The position numbers and the translations under genes are program-made. Shown here in pieces: positions 1 to 42,000 of a stretch of 64,000 nucleotides of DNA (positions are counted from its first letter, which is position 1; the number at the start of each line of letters is the position of its first letter). The stretch is from Dallia pectoralis. Its lineage: Eukaryota; Chordata; Actinopteri; Esociformes; Umbridae. The notes beneath the pieces were generated by a model. The model was not told the origin of the DNA and did no database searches. It saw only the letters and a program-made list of their open reading frames with translations. The stretch spans positions 8,463,805 to 8,527,804 of the forward strand of contig CM055756.1 in the NCBI GenBank assembly GCA_029465975.1, read 5' to 3'.

Positions 1-930
1 TATATATATACAGACAAACACACACACTAAACACAAATATCGCACCTTCTCAGCTTTCAACCCACCACCCGGCCGCAGGCTGTAAAAGAACCATTGCTGA
101 ATGCTAATGAAAGATTATGAACTTTCTCTCAGAACATGAAACCCCACCCGGCCCCCATCTGCTGGAGTCTCTCATCTCCAGTCACATAATAGGCCTGTGT
201 CACCAACTCCACCTCCCCGCTGCCTCCTCCCACCCCGAGCACCATTCTATGTGTTTACTGGTTACGAGGCCAGCCAACCTGTCAGCTTAGGCGCGTCCCA
301 TGCTATGGCCTCTCTTACGGCATGTATGGCCTCTCTTGGCATATATCTGTGTCTTTGCATTAACCTGTGCTCTGCTGAACACTCTTTCTTCCCTTCACCC
401 TCTCTCACCCTGACTGTGGGAGAATTCGAAGGTATGCATTTGTCAGTGCTTCCAGTACTTCAGGCATCCTATACTTTCAATAGAGCTCAGGTAACCAGGG
501 TAACCATTCTTGTGAATGTTACATCTGGGTATTCCTCAGCTTCAACCAAAATCTACAGGCCAGCAGGGGCTCCGCCCGCTAGCTCAGTGTGGGGCCTGAA
601 AATCTCATCAATCTCCGGCAGTGGTCAGAAATATATTGTATGGTGTTCCACTCAAAAATACATTCAGTGAGATGGAATGTTGGCGCAGTCATCAGATGCG
701 AAGATTTGCCTGGGGCTATTTTGATATGTGCAATAATAACTGCATAAATGCGTCCAAATGACTCACATAGCACATTTTACTGTTATCGACTAGAAGGCCA
801 AACCCATTCTACACAGAAAAAGGGAAAAAGAAACAACTGACTTCAATTCACTTCACCTTTAATTGTCTGTTCAAGACTTCTACACAAGGTAGAGAAAAGC
901 TACATTAACAGACAATAGCATGAAACACAG
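1..930 (-). repeat. Left arm of a large inverted duplication
   Basis: Read as its reverse complement, this stretch follows 3440 down to about 2412 in the same order, with substitutions and small indels. Anchors include 391-421 versus 2985-3016 (CCCTTCACCCTCTCTCACC on the plus strand of the left arm), 757-787 versus 2580-2611 (GACTCACATAGCACATTTTA), and the TA-rich and CA-rich end at 1-30 versus 3400-3440. The arm runs off the left edge, so its true length is unknown. It includes a broken copy of the tnrc6c microexon at 857-879. The two arms are separated by about 1.5 kb. Confidence 0.88.
857..879 (-). pseudogene. Decayed inverted copy of the tnrc6c microexon
   Basis: On the minus strand the segment keeps an AG before it, the core GAACAGACAA of the real exon, and a GTGA after the final AAAG. 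The coding sense is lost: a TGA appears within the first three codons of the corresponding frame. It lies on the opposite strand to tnrc6c, so it cannot be spliced into that transcript. It is a duplicated fossil of exon 2484-2505. Confidence 0.75.
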
Positions 931-1239
931 TAAGCGGCTGAATTACCGCTGACCCGGAAATAAATCATTTATGAAAAGAGATTGATGCTCTCATGTCAAC
1001 TAAACCAATAAGAGTCTCATCAGAGAAATACAACAGACAAATTACTCAGCTTGCAGGAACTGACTATCTGTGTGGAGACTATGTTGCTACTCGAGGCTGA
1101 CAAATGTTCGTGTTCATGCTACTCGCTGTCACACTCGAGACGATTTTTCTCGTCGGGGTTGGGAGACAGAGGAGCTGGGGTGAAATAACAGTACAACATT
1201 TTGAAACACACCCACGCATGGTGCAGTGTTAATAGTAGA

Positions 1240-1860
1240 TACATCCCAGCAACCCCTTCTGCGCGCATTTGATGAGCCACATAAGAGAACAACAGCGGGT
1301 GCAGCTGTTAAGCCAACCGAAGGCAACGGCAGGGCCCATATTACTCTGTTTGTAACCGAAAGAACAACAGCCGAAGTTATGTTAGCCTGTTTAATACCAG
1401 AGGCAACAGCAGCGACCCAGCCTGTGCCGGGCAACGGCAGGGCATGTTAGCCTGTCCAAGCCAACCGAAGGGCAGCAGGGATCTGTGCTCTGTAAGCAAC
1501 CCGAAAGAACAGCGGCAGAATATGATGACCCAGCCTGTTGCCAACTGAAAGAGGCAACAGCGGGTAGCCTGTTAAGCCAACCAGCAGCAGCAGGAACTGG
1601 TTGTCATGTTGAAGCCAACCGAAAACAGCAGCAAGGCTGGTTATCCTGTTAAGCCAACCGAAGAGATATGTTCAGCCTGACCAACAACCAGGGTGGTAGC
1701 CTGTTTAGCCAACCGGAGGCTGGGACAATTAGCCTGTTTAGCCAGCCGAAGAACAGCAGCTGGGACTGGTGCCTGTTTAGCCAACCAGGCAGCAGCAAGC
1801 CTGTTTGTAACGGCAGAATATGCCAGCCTGTTGCTAAGCAGGAATAGAGGAAAGTACAAG
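1240..1860. repeat. Degenerate tandem repeat, GCCTGTTAAGCCAACCGAA type
   Basis: The words GCCTGTTTAGCCAACC, GAAGAACAGCAGC and close variants recur irregularly at roughly 40-60 base spacing. Copies are too diverged to give a clean period. It lies in the spacer between the two inverted arms. No coding potential is supported; open frames here simply follow the repeat. Confidence 0.6.
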
Positions 1861-2483
1861 GAATAGTCAGGCAGTGGAAGGCTGTGTCATGATGCTGCGT
1901 TGTGGTTTCTGTGCGTATATTTGTAACCATCTGTCACACCATGGGTCTTAGTCCCCACTGAATAACAGCTTCCCGTTTAGGAACTCGGATTAAGTTAAAC
2001 AAACATATGGGCATGTTAGTATTAGGTAGTATTGAGGAAAGGTGCGGGTTAAGCAGGGCACAGGTGTTGAGGTGACTAGAATAAAAAAGGGATTAACGTC
2101 TTATCAAGGAATTTAGGAAAATGAGCGTCATTAGAAAGTAAGATAAATGTCTTAGCTGCAGAAAAGCAGAAATACAGAAAGTAACTTTGAGCACATATGC
2201 TTTTTACCTGTTCAGACAATGACACAATCCATTTTAGGCTAAATGTTATTCACAGCAAAAACACGACTTCGGCATTTTGGCGGCCAAGCAGCAACTGTGG
2301 CTGAGCCTTTTTCAGGCGGTTTCCTTCTTTTCTTTCATAACACCTTTCTTTCTTTTCTTCCTCAGATGGCCCTCATCTAGGTAACCTAGCTCTTCTCGCA
2401 GCTTAATCTGTAATACTTACTGTGTTTCCACGTACATGGTATTTATTATCTGTTGCTAATGTGTTCTTCACCTTTCTGTGTAG

Positions 2484-31292
<28,809 letters not shown>

Positions 31293-32870
31293 GCCCGTCT
31301 CATGGAGCTCCATGTTAGAACCTGGAGAGACGGACCACCACACACATTTACACTCATGTGTACAGACAGATAGCGGAGAGCGATAACCAAGCGAATCAAT
31401 AAGGCGATAATCAGTGTGTGGTAAATAACGGAGGGGAGAGACTTAAGGATGATGAGGTGACGCTCGTCCGTGCTGCTCTCCTCTCTATCCTGCTGTTTTC
31501 TGTTTGCTCTAAAACCTCCTTCTGGAATGGTTTGGCAGGAGGTTCGGCTTACAGTGTTTCCCATTTTCAATTTCAGCGGAGCAGGAGTACGCCTTTGACC
31601 GAACCGACATAGGAAAGAGAAACCTTTCAACTAGTTAACTTTTTTTCTATGAGAACTTGCGTGCAAAATGTGTGTTTTAAACAAACAGCTACCAACAACA
31701 ACCTGCCATCTTCAATACACCCACAATCCCTTGCTGCGCGTCAGCAGTTACTCCAAGCACAGATAAACCATGGAGACAGCATCATTTCCAAAGGTCCTGC
31801 CCTTCCAGTCAAAATGGCTCCAGAACTTTGGTTCTGGTCCAGAATTTCACTAGTTTCGTTTTTCATCAGCACTAACTACTAGCCTTAACCGCCCTCTTGG
31901 CCTAGTTTCTCCACACTCGTTCACTCACTCCGTACTTACTGAAGAAAGCGTACTGAGAATTGCACACTCATTTCTGAGCCAGTGAATATATCCGAGGGGA
32001 GGACGTGCTTGTGCGGCCAGCGTCACGGACGAGACTCGGTCCTGGCAGTCGCAAGCATATCGCTCGCCACTCTTAAAGGGAACGACGATGCAAACGCAAA
32101 AGCTCTTCGCCTTGTTCATTTTTTTAAAGCCATTTTGTCACGGTGAAGTGTTGTTTTCCTTTAAATTTCTCGCATATTTACGGGAGAAATATTAGTCCGA
32201 CGTGTCCGATATTCCTGGGGGCACACGTGTGTGTACAATTGTTCTGTCGACGTCTACTTAACCACTGCTCTATGGAACCGTACGAAAACACTTCAAGTGA
32301 ATTGCACCTCATTTGGTTTTAGGGAGAACTTAATGGCTGGTGTTCTTCTTATCTCTATGGAAGACCTCCGTCATAAGTGGTCCACATGCCTCTTAATTCA
32401 ATAAAGCCACCATTTGAAGTGACATGCAATACAAGCCAACAGACTGTACCAACTGCCGTCCAACAATGTACCAAGGTCGGTAGCAATTCTGAGAGGGACA
32501 AAATCACAGACTTTATCTCCAGCCCCCCCGCTTGTCCAAATCCTTAACCACCTCTTCATGTGAGGACCAGGAGGACCGTGAGGACTGACGTGTAATAATG
32601 TTCTACAGGCTGAAACGAGCATATTCAACAGGGACGTCTTATTCAGTCTCTGACGAGGTCTTTCTGATGCATCCTCACACAGCGGTGACTGACTAGAGGG
32701 GGGGACATCATACCAAAACTAGACGTATTCCTTATTGACCCACAAAATGATGAATTTTTTCATTGTTGTATTTGGTACAGAATAGTATGAAACAAAGATA
32801 TAACTGATTTGTAAAACGACGGTTTATCATAGCACTTAGCAAAGAGGGTGAGGCTCCTTAACTTCAATGC

Positions 32871-32996
32871 CAACCAATCAGAAGAGAGGACAAGCATGCA
32901 ACAATGGAATCGCAACCAATCAGAAGAGAGGACAAGCATGCAACAATGGAATCGCAACCAATCAGAAGAGAGGCGAAGCATGCAACAATGAAATCA
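32871..32996. repeat. 42-bp tandem repeat, three copies, in the tnrc6c 3'UTR
   Basis: CAACCAATCAGAAGAGAGG recurs at 32871, 32913 and 32955. The third copy has diverged most. If transcribed, the mRNA carries three copies of the same segment. Confidence 0.95.
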
Positions 32997-35686
32997 CAAA
33001 AATAGCAAATAGAAAAACACAAAAAAAGATGTCGCTTCTTTGTCTCTCTGAACTTTAACCCAGATGTGTATTGTATTGGGGTTTTTTTTACCTTCCCTTG
33101 GTCATGGTCTTTGTGCAGGACCCAGGAAGGTGTCCGAAATGGTAGCAAAATGAAGGGACGCAAAATGAAAGAATCAAAGACTCTAAGAAGGAAAGACTGA
33201 CATTGGGCGATAGTGGGCGTGAGAGCCCAACGCACTTGCCTGCTTTCCTTCGGACTCCATCAAAGTAAATATCACTGTTACATGACTGAAAATCCTTAGC
33301 CTTGTTGTCTGGAGACGCACCTGTTATGCGCCAACCTCCTGTGGATGGATCCTGTCGTGGGATTGGCATTTCCTCAGTTTCTTCTTTCGTTCTTTTGGAT
33401 GCCCTGCCAACGTGTATGATCGTGTGGCCATTGAGTGCCTGTCCGCTGTAGAGGTGCTGGATATCTAGAAGTTCCACACCAGGCCTCTGCAGCGGCTCTC
33501 AGCCCCCCTCACCCCAAGCCCCATTCTCATCCGTGGGAAGCCTCATGGACTAGTCCCCCCCCCACGGGGTCATCCAGGCCACTGGACCCAAGAGCAGCTT
33601 CGTTAGAACTGGCTGACCTGTATCTAATACTACTACTACTGCGCCAGCTTCTTCCCCCGTCACTCCCCTCTATCCCTCGGTCTCTCATGCAAGGATCACT
33701 TTAGGCCGGAGACGGTGAGGTTTTTCTAATTGTGTATTTTTATTTTATTTTCTATTGCCAGTGTTGTTACTTCAGTTTTAACGTCAATTTTGCTGTCGTC
33801 GTCGTCGTCGTTGTTGTTGATGCTAGTGCTGTTGTTAAAGTTGTATGGTAACTATAGCTATCAGTTTTATGGATGTTTGTTGACATTTTCATGCAGTATT
33901 TGGCTGCTCTCGGGGCCCCTCACTGCTCACGTGCAGCAACTAAAAAGCACTTGTGGTTCCGGACTGCAGGAACGTCACGGATACGTCCAGTGCAGATCTC
34001 AGTCGGGGCCGTTCGTTTGAGTTTCGATCAAGAGTGAGAGGTCCAAGTTCCACAGATTCAGAGGGTATTTCTCCAGCCTGCCTCCTAGCTGTCCCACCAG
34101 TTCCCTTCCCACTCGCACCCCCCTGCTTCCATCTCTAACTTTGTGTCTCGGCTCCATGTCGTTCGAATACATGCACACCCTCCCAGCCTGGCCTATGTGC
34201 ACACTGGTGCCTGGTTGCCCGTCGGCTCTCTGGTACCTCTGACTGAAAGACAGACGCCTCTACGCGGACCCGGCCACCACGTACTTTGACAGAGCAACTC
34301 TATTTCTATGCAACGACAAAGAGATGCGCGCTCATAAACATCAGTTGGCCACTCCCATGCTGATTGACCTCCTCCTTCCTGCCCCTCAGGCAGGTCGCTC
34401 ACTCTCTACTACTATCCACCAACACTGTGTGGTCCTGGCTGTTCTCTGATGGGTCTCTGTTGTACGTCATAACTACATGCACACCTCAGGAGTATCAACA
34501 CTAGACTTAACAGCTCCTGTTTGTATAAAGTCCTACCTTTACTGTACACTAATGATAACCTGCTGGTGGTTTGGTATGGGCAATGGCATATTGGGGTGTC
34601 TGGGAGTTGTAGTCCCTCTGGGGACAAGTGCCAACTGGACTACAAATGAGTACTTCCACCCTGCCATTTCTCACTTCAATTACCTGGACTTAAGCGAACG
34701 CGGTGATGTAGAACTGCTGGATGGAAGTCATGGAGGCAGGACAGATGCGCAGTCCCATCTAGAAAATATTAATAGATGAAAGGTCAGGTGTTTTAGGGGG
34801 GACGTCCTAAAGATACAAGCGAACGCAGGTGAGGGGGATTTGGAGCTGCATATGGGCACGGCTAAGTGAGTCACGTTAGATACACCTTATTGAAACCAAA
34901 TCGTTTTTCCATGGTTAAAGGTTTTGACGAAGTAAATCGAAAAATAAATAACGTTCTATATCATTAAGTATATGTTTTTAGCGGTGAACTCCTGATCTGA
35001 GATTCCGCCTTGTTTTTTTACAGGCCTTTTTTTCTCAATCGTGGCACTTTGAGGCTTGACCGTATCAGCGGGGTCAGGACACACCTCGGTTTTCTTAAAA
35101 CAGGGAAGAGCCCTCTTCCAAAAGTTTGTTTTTCATACCCACAGTTTGTGACATTGGCAACAATCACTAATTGCCTGTTTCTAAGGAAAATATTTGTTTC
35201 GCTCCATGTCGGTCTTTTGAGACCCTGGACTGGTTTAGGGTGCAAAAGGGGAAAGAGTTCCAGGTATCGGGTCAAGTTTGAGGATTCTCTCCTTTAATGA
35301 GGTTACCGAAACGAGTCATCTTTCACCAGGGCCATGGTGGAATATGCACATGCTGTTGTTATACACATCTACATACACAAGTGTACGTAATATGGATGTA
35401 TATGTTTATATAGCTGCCCAAACCTAACCCTGTGTATCTGCCTTTTCTACACGTATTTCCCAGATGAGAAAAGATCATATTGACATATCAGAGTAATACG
35501 AAACATTGAACACGAATACTTGAATCGAAAGCGCCAATTATGTAATGTGAACACTTTTGTAATAATTTTCTCATTCGTACACTTGCGCAAGATTTTTTGA
35601 TAACATCTGTTCAGAGTGAACAAAAAAATTGTTAAACAAAGACTGGTAAAATGAATTTGTTGTATTTGAGTGTTTGCACAAGGGTG

Positions 35687-35734
<48 letters not shown>

Positions 35735-37704
35735 GAAAGAGCAAATATGTAGATGAGGTTCGAGCAATTGGAGCGGGAACTAGCTCTGCTTTTTAATTTT
35801 CTTTATATTTAGTGTATTAGTTTCATGTCTGTGTTTCATTTCTGGCTTGTCAAAAGTATATTCTGGTGTTTGTTGTCGTTAGCCGCTAGCGTTGCACTGA
35901 ATGTTAGCCCCTCCCCTTATCTAGCTAATCGGAAGATAAAGTACTGGGGGGAGACGACGACTATTCACGTGTAAATGTTTACTCAAGGACTTGTAAGAAA
36001 AATAAGTGTGTTTTAATCTGTAATATGTTTATCTACCTTATAGTGGCTTTCATTGTGGAATAATCCAAGTAAGAAATATGGATTGTAAATGAATTATTGC
36101 ACCATTTTTTTCTAACTATATTAGGGAAAAAGGATCAAAAAAAAATCTAATATTAAAAAAGGAAAAAAAAGTATTTTTGAAGAGCTGTGTCCATAGAGTT
36201 TAGGTATAAACTTGTAGTTCTCCCTGTCTGTTTAGGGGAGAGACATAAGTACAAGACATCACAGTTAGTTTTGGTTACAGGGCTCTCTTCGGAGGTGCCT
36301 AACTATTTGGTTTTTAGCTTTTGTTCAGCTTATTTTTCAAGTCTCATGTCTTTTGTAGGTCTGTTTTCAGCCAGGCCACCGACGGTTTACAAGCATTTAG
36401 TTTTTTCCTGAAATTCGAGGAAAAGAAATGAACTATATGGCAATGTTGGAAAAACACAAGGACAAATACTTCCAATTAAAAAGAATAGCAAAACACTTTA
36501 CAGAATGAAGATTTTAATATTGTGCTTTCAGAACTCTGGGATCAAACAGTGTTGTGTTATTTGACCTTATTTGACGTAATTGTTTCATGTTGATGTTAAT
36601 TTCATGTAGTCTGTATGTTTTTGTTTTATATTTTATATTTTTTCTTTGTAAAAAAACAAAACAAAAAAAAATGACAATTGCTCACACTCTTGCACACAAA
36701 CGAAAAGGTGGATCTTGTCTCAGGAAGGCCAGGGTTCCAGAGTACCAACTCCATGCCATTTTAATGTATGTTTTTTAACGAGATAAAAAAGGATGAATAA
36801 AAACTAAAAACAATTCTAAGCACTGAAAGCTATGGATTTCAGAAAGAAGCGAAAATACCTTTTGTTTCTAAATCCGTAGCAGTTACATATTAACCAAATA
36901 ATGGACTTTAAATGAACTTAAATTGAGTGCTTTATATATCAAATCTATATATAAAAATTGCTTTACATTTAAAAAAACATGATCAATGATTTTGATTGTT
37001 ACAAAAATGAGACCGTGAAGGAACATGCAAATGCTGTATGTTTTCAATCTTGTATTTTCTTAACGAGGTCCTGTCCTGACTGAATAAGGACCGGTGTGCA
37101 TTAACCTTATTTTCCTCTGTCATTCTGTTATGGCTGGTATTAAGTAACAGGGGGGAAATCATTTTTTTTAAACTAGCTGGGATCATGATCTATGCACAAG
37201 TTCTGAGGAGCGCAAGTGGGTTAACTTTAATTCCAACCATGCTAATCTTTTCGCAGGGGTTGGGGATCCAGTGTTTTAGTTCTGGGGGGTGTTGAGTGTG
37301 CCCTCGTCCCCCCACGATGACCCCCACATCCTACTTCCTTCCTTTAATTCAAATTGACTTAGAGCCTCACCTTCATGCTGTGTTTTCCTAAACCAATGAG
37401 CGTCTCACTCTTTAGCACTGTGAGATTTCCGCCCGTCATTCTAAGGGTATCTGTGTGTTCTATCCTTTAACTGTCCTTTTCTTTCTGCTGGGATGATGGG
37501 TGTGGTTGGGACAGGATTTGGGCTTAGGGCTACTTTTTGCCTTTTTGACATATTAAGGAAAAACGTCTGTACTGAGATTTCAAGAAGTCAGTGGCTTGTA
37601 ATGTTTTATTTTTCTCTGTATCTCTCTTTCTCCTCATAGAATGTGATTGTATAATGCACCGGGAAAAAAAATGTTTTCATGAACTATGGAGCTTCTTTAT
37701 CATT

Positions 37705-37710
37705 AATAAA
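37705..37710 (+). terminator. Distal polyadenylation signal of tnrc6c
   Basis: AATAAA is followed within 20 bases by a T-rich stretch (TTTTTTTTCTTGG). Proximal candidates are at 32400-32405 and 36796-36801. Confidence 0.55.
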
Positions 37711-38036
37711 ATTGCAGTTTTTTTTCTTGGCTGTTAAAGAGTGGCGGGCTCAGTTCTTCATGTTTAAAGATGTGTTGGCGTCTATTTAGTTTGCAGCACT
37801 GAGTTGTATTCAAAAGTTGATTCCACCCACTATAGCCTACATGCAGTCTTCAGCTATGCGTGTTCAGAAATTAGTATATTTTTGTCTTCCTGTACTTCGT
37901 ACATAAAACTTGAAAAAGCGATGCCATTAGATCTGGTTGTCGGAAACCTGTATCCACCACAATCCGAATCCTTTGTAACAAAATGGTTTTCCATTGTAGA
38001 AATCAGTCTACCGTAAAACGGTATCCGCTCAGTGTG

Positions 38037-38217
38037 TTTAGCTCCGGGCGTTTAGCTCCGGGCGTTTAGCTCCGGGCGTTTAGCTCCGGGCGTTTAGCTC
38101 CGGGCGTTTAGCTCCGGGCGTTTAGCTCCGGGCGTTTAGCTCCGGGCGTTTAGCTCCGGGCGTTTAGCTCCGGGCGTTTAGCTCCGGGCGTTTAGCTCCG
38201 GGCGTTTAGCTCCGGGC
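38037..38217. repeat. 14-bp minisatellite, 13 units
   Basis: TTTAGCTCCGGGCG repeats every 14 bases, by eye identical throughout. It lies about 300 bases beyond the last tnrc6c polyadenylation signal. Confidence 0.97.
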
Positions 38218-38547
38218 TTGTATATTGGCGGGGGCTGGCGTAGTAATTCTCCTGTGGTTGATAAGCCTGAGCATTGGCGCACACATGGGAGTTTGTTTCC
38301 GCCAAGTGTGTAGAGACCAGGTGGTTATTTGTGGAGCTTCCACCACCCTCACGCACACTGTTCATTTCCTCATAAATGGGGGTGGGGGCTAGTGGTTTTG
38401 GATGTTTTCTTAGTTTAACCTGAAACGGATGAGGTAAACATTAATTCGATTTGCATCCTAGTCTGTACTTTATACAATCCTGTGTCACCTGATTTAAGTC
38501 ACATCTTAAGAGTATATAGTATATAATATCCAAGTAATAGTGAGGAC

Positions 38548-38996
38548 ACTACCGTTCAAAAGTTTGGGGTCATTTAAGAATGTCCTTGTATTTGACAAGT
38601 TTAGAAATAAGTATGTTCTGTGTTTCTGGCCATTTTGAGCCTGTAGTCGAAGCCAGAACTGCTGATGCTCCAAATACTTAACTAGTCTAATGGCCAGTTT
38701 TTTTGCTTCTTAAATCGGTGAACTGGTTTTAGCTGTGCTAATATTATTGCAAATGGGGTTTCTATTGATCAAGTAGGCTTTTAGAATGATGATGGTTAGC
38801 AAACACAATGGAAAACCATTGGAACGCAGGACGAATGCCTGCTGATAATGGACCTCTATATGTACGTATATATAGATATTAAAAAAAAAAGTGCCTTTTC
38901 CAGCTACAATTGTCATTAACACTGTCTGCACACTGTATTTGATGTTATTTTAATGGACAAAAAATGTTTGATGATCCCCAAACGTGTGAATGGTAA
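38548..38996. mobile_element. Non-autonomous Tc1-like element (MITE)
   Basis: The left end ACTACCGTTCAAAAGTTTGG and the right end, which reads CCATTACCATTCACACGTTT in reverse complement, form diverged terminal inverted repeats about 450 bases apart. No transposase frame lies between. The element type (CCGTTCAAAAGTTTGGGGTC ends) is frequent in fish genomes. Confidence 0.75.
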
Positions 38997-39004
38997 TGGG
39001 TCAT

Positions 39005-42000
39005 TTATGTAGATTTGAACTCCATATTTGGCTGAAGTGTTGTGTTGAAGTTCAGGTTTATAAGCCTACTTACAAACTCCACTGTACAAAACCAGACGAG
39101 GACGAGGAGAAGCAAAGTGGCTGCCGCAGAAATGGCGTATAACACTGTAGGGTATCTGGAGCACTGGCAGGCATCTACAGTAGAATCAAAACACAAAATG
39201 TTATCCAGGGAAATGTATACATGGCATCCATATCAATCAAATGTATTTTATAAAGCACTTTTTACAACAGAGTTGTCAGGAAGTGCTGTTACAATCACCC
39301 AGCCTGAACACGAACAGAGCGCGCATCAACATTAAGACCAAAATGCACCCATTCAATTTAGTTTTAATCTTGACCGCTTATTTATAAATTCCTGTTCATT
39401 ATTTAGCTGCAAATATTTGAAAGTTGAACACCAATTACATTTCTGGAAGAGCAAGTGAGGTTAGATTTGAACCAGATGGGCTTGATTTCGGACGACCTAA
39501 AACAATCCATATGTTCATCAGAGGACCACCCACACAAAGCCACTCATCCAAAAAATTTAACCGTGAAAATGTACTGTAAAACACTGTAGGTGCAACATCT
39601 TACTGCCAACGTATCATTTGAAAGCAATGGAAGTGATAGCTACAAGGTCAACTGGCCAAATGGTCATCGTCTATTGTCAGTGCTGTAAACAAAGTGGGTC
39701 ACTCACCTGTCCCTTCAACAAACAGGAAGTGTTCCTGACTGTAGTAGACTTTTTGGTCAGAGGGGTCAGCGGTGTAATGAAACCCACAGACGTACATGCC
39801 AGTGTCTGTGGGACTCAGAGGGCTTATTGTCATGTTGAGCGGGTCAGAGGTCAATCTGCCTGCGATCTTTAGACGACCTTCGTACAATTCGTTCACCCGA
39901 ACCATTATTCCACTCCCGTCGTTGGCCATGAACAGAACTTGCCTCTTAGGATGGACATATGTGTGGGTCAGGAAGAGATTGACAGGGACTCCATTTCCTT
40001 TAGACGTACAGGATATTTCCACTGACTGGCCCTCTGTCCTCCTCGTGAACATCACCGTTTGATGGGCTGGAGAGATGGTTGAGGGTTGGTCAGGTTAAAT
40101 GGTTGTAACTAATTGTATGCATCAAGCCTAGATGACTGACAAGACACATTATTTTAAAGACATTTTTGTACTTTTCTGCCATTGTAAAAAAAGAAATGTT
40201 AAAAAGCTATAGAAATGTCTTGATTTCTAGAAGGCTTGCTTAAGGTTTATGACTGGATTGTTCAAGACATTTATAATGAACCTTAATTTGCTTCCAGTCA
40301 CAGACTATGATAAAAAGGAATAAAAAGGAATTCCGTAAAGGTAATATGATCCTAGTGGCAATAGAGCTGAGATCTTTGCACGAACATATAGTCAAGTCAA
40401 AATGTAACAGTGCGGGCCCATACGGGTATGTATAAAGCCGCTCAGAGTAATTTTTTTGTCTTAAGTGTGTCAAAATTCTTAAGAATAAGTGTGATTCATA
40501 AAGGTTCCTAAGTGTTAAGACTAGGTCTCAGCTCCTAAATTATTTAAGAGAGCTGGAGAGGTTTCCTAACCAGTTAGGAGTAACAAGATGGCAGCAGAGA
40601 GGTGGAGGCCGCGCAGTTTCCAACAATGTAAGAATGTGTTGGAATTATATGATGACAGAGATTTGATCAAACGATACAGGCTTGATCGTCAGGGTTTTCT
40701 TTTTGCATCCATTTTTAACAATTTGCAACTTTTGTCTTTCCTTTATATACAGCTGTGACCTGTGAGTGCAATTTTTAATTATGTGATTCATCAGCTTAAT
40801 TACTTAAATAGCATCACATTTGTCCATTTAATTAATGTGTTGACTTGAAACTCTATTAAAATTATGTGACATAAATGCATGTACTTATTTGTAATGTTTT
40901 TGCAGAAAGCAAAAACGAATTATTCTAAATAAATTGAAATATTGACATAATTGTTATGTCTTAATTAAATAATGAATTAATTGTGTCATGCTGCTGTGAC
41001 CTCACCCTTGCAGGCTCACTATTGGCTGATTCAGAGGTTCAGGGCGGACATTTTGGGTTCACATCATTGTAGTCCTTCGTTCACAGCACTTAAGTCCCAC
41101 TTCAGAAAGCACTTAAGAATCAGTCTTATACTTTACTGAAAGTTGCTTTTAGCTGCTTTATAAAAGTCTCCTACTCTTAGAAAAGTCCTACTCTTTACTA
41201 AGTATTTTCTGACACTTAAGTCAAAGCTTAAGACTATTCTTAAGAGCATTTCTTAGAAGTTTTATACATATGGGCCCAGGGCATTACATAATGTTTCCCA
41301 GAAACCCATTGGTCTTCCCAGCAACTCTTCTGCTAGAGGTTTGTCTCACACTAGACTCATTTGCCAAAAAGGTTGTTGGATTTTTTTATCTAACAATACA
41401 TTTGCTATATTGGCTGAGACACTTTAAACATATTACTTAAACATATTTTTTATGTACTGTATATTACATTTACAGTGTTATTACGTGAAACATTATAAAA
41501 ACCTATAACTACATCATTTTTACAGAGTATTAATGTAGCTGTCCCGTTCTACAACAAAGACATTATATACAAAATATAATACATGTCATTTTAAATAAAA
41601 TTAAATTTAATTTTTTTTAATTTGAATTCCATTAAATCTTAAGCAGGACTTTCTGAAGTGACAACATAAAGTGACAACATAATTAAAGCATCATATTAAC
41701 CGTTACACATGATCTGCAAAATAGTATTTATTATGTATCACAGAAAGTCATCAGTTATATCTTAAAAATGACTAACAATAGCTACTATAAAATATAATGT
41801 TTTTGTTCATTCTAACCTTTTGGTCATAGCATTTGTGATCACATGTGATCTATCAATTTCAGTAGTGAAATCTTTGCATCTTTTTCAACAAAGCCAAGCA
41901 CAACTGATATTTTTAGAAACAGTTGTGCTTTATAAAGAAAAGTTGTGCTGTATTACAAACAATTGTGCTGTATTAGCAACTGTTATGCTGTATTGGGAAC

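Larger units (their letters stand above)
31293..37730 (+). other. tnrc6c: tnrc6c 3' untranslated region (long)
   Basis: From the stop at 31292 to the cluster AATAAA at 37705 no coding exon is found. AATAAA also occurs at 32400 and 36796, offering shorter 3' ends. The region contains a triple 42-base repeat (32871-32996), a GTC/GTT tract near 33797-33830, a GT run at 35685-35733 and A-rich tracts. Long 3'UTRs are usual for TNRC6 genes. The exact cleavage site and whether the whole stretch is transcribed are inferred. Confidence 0.65.
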
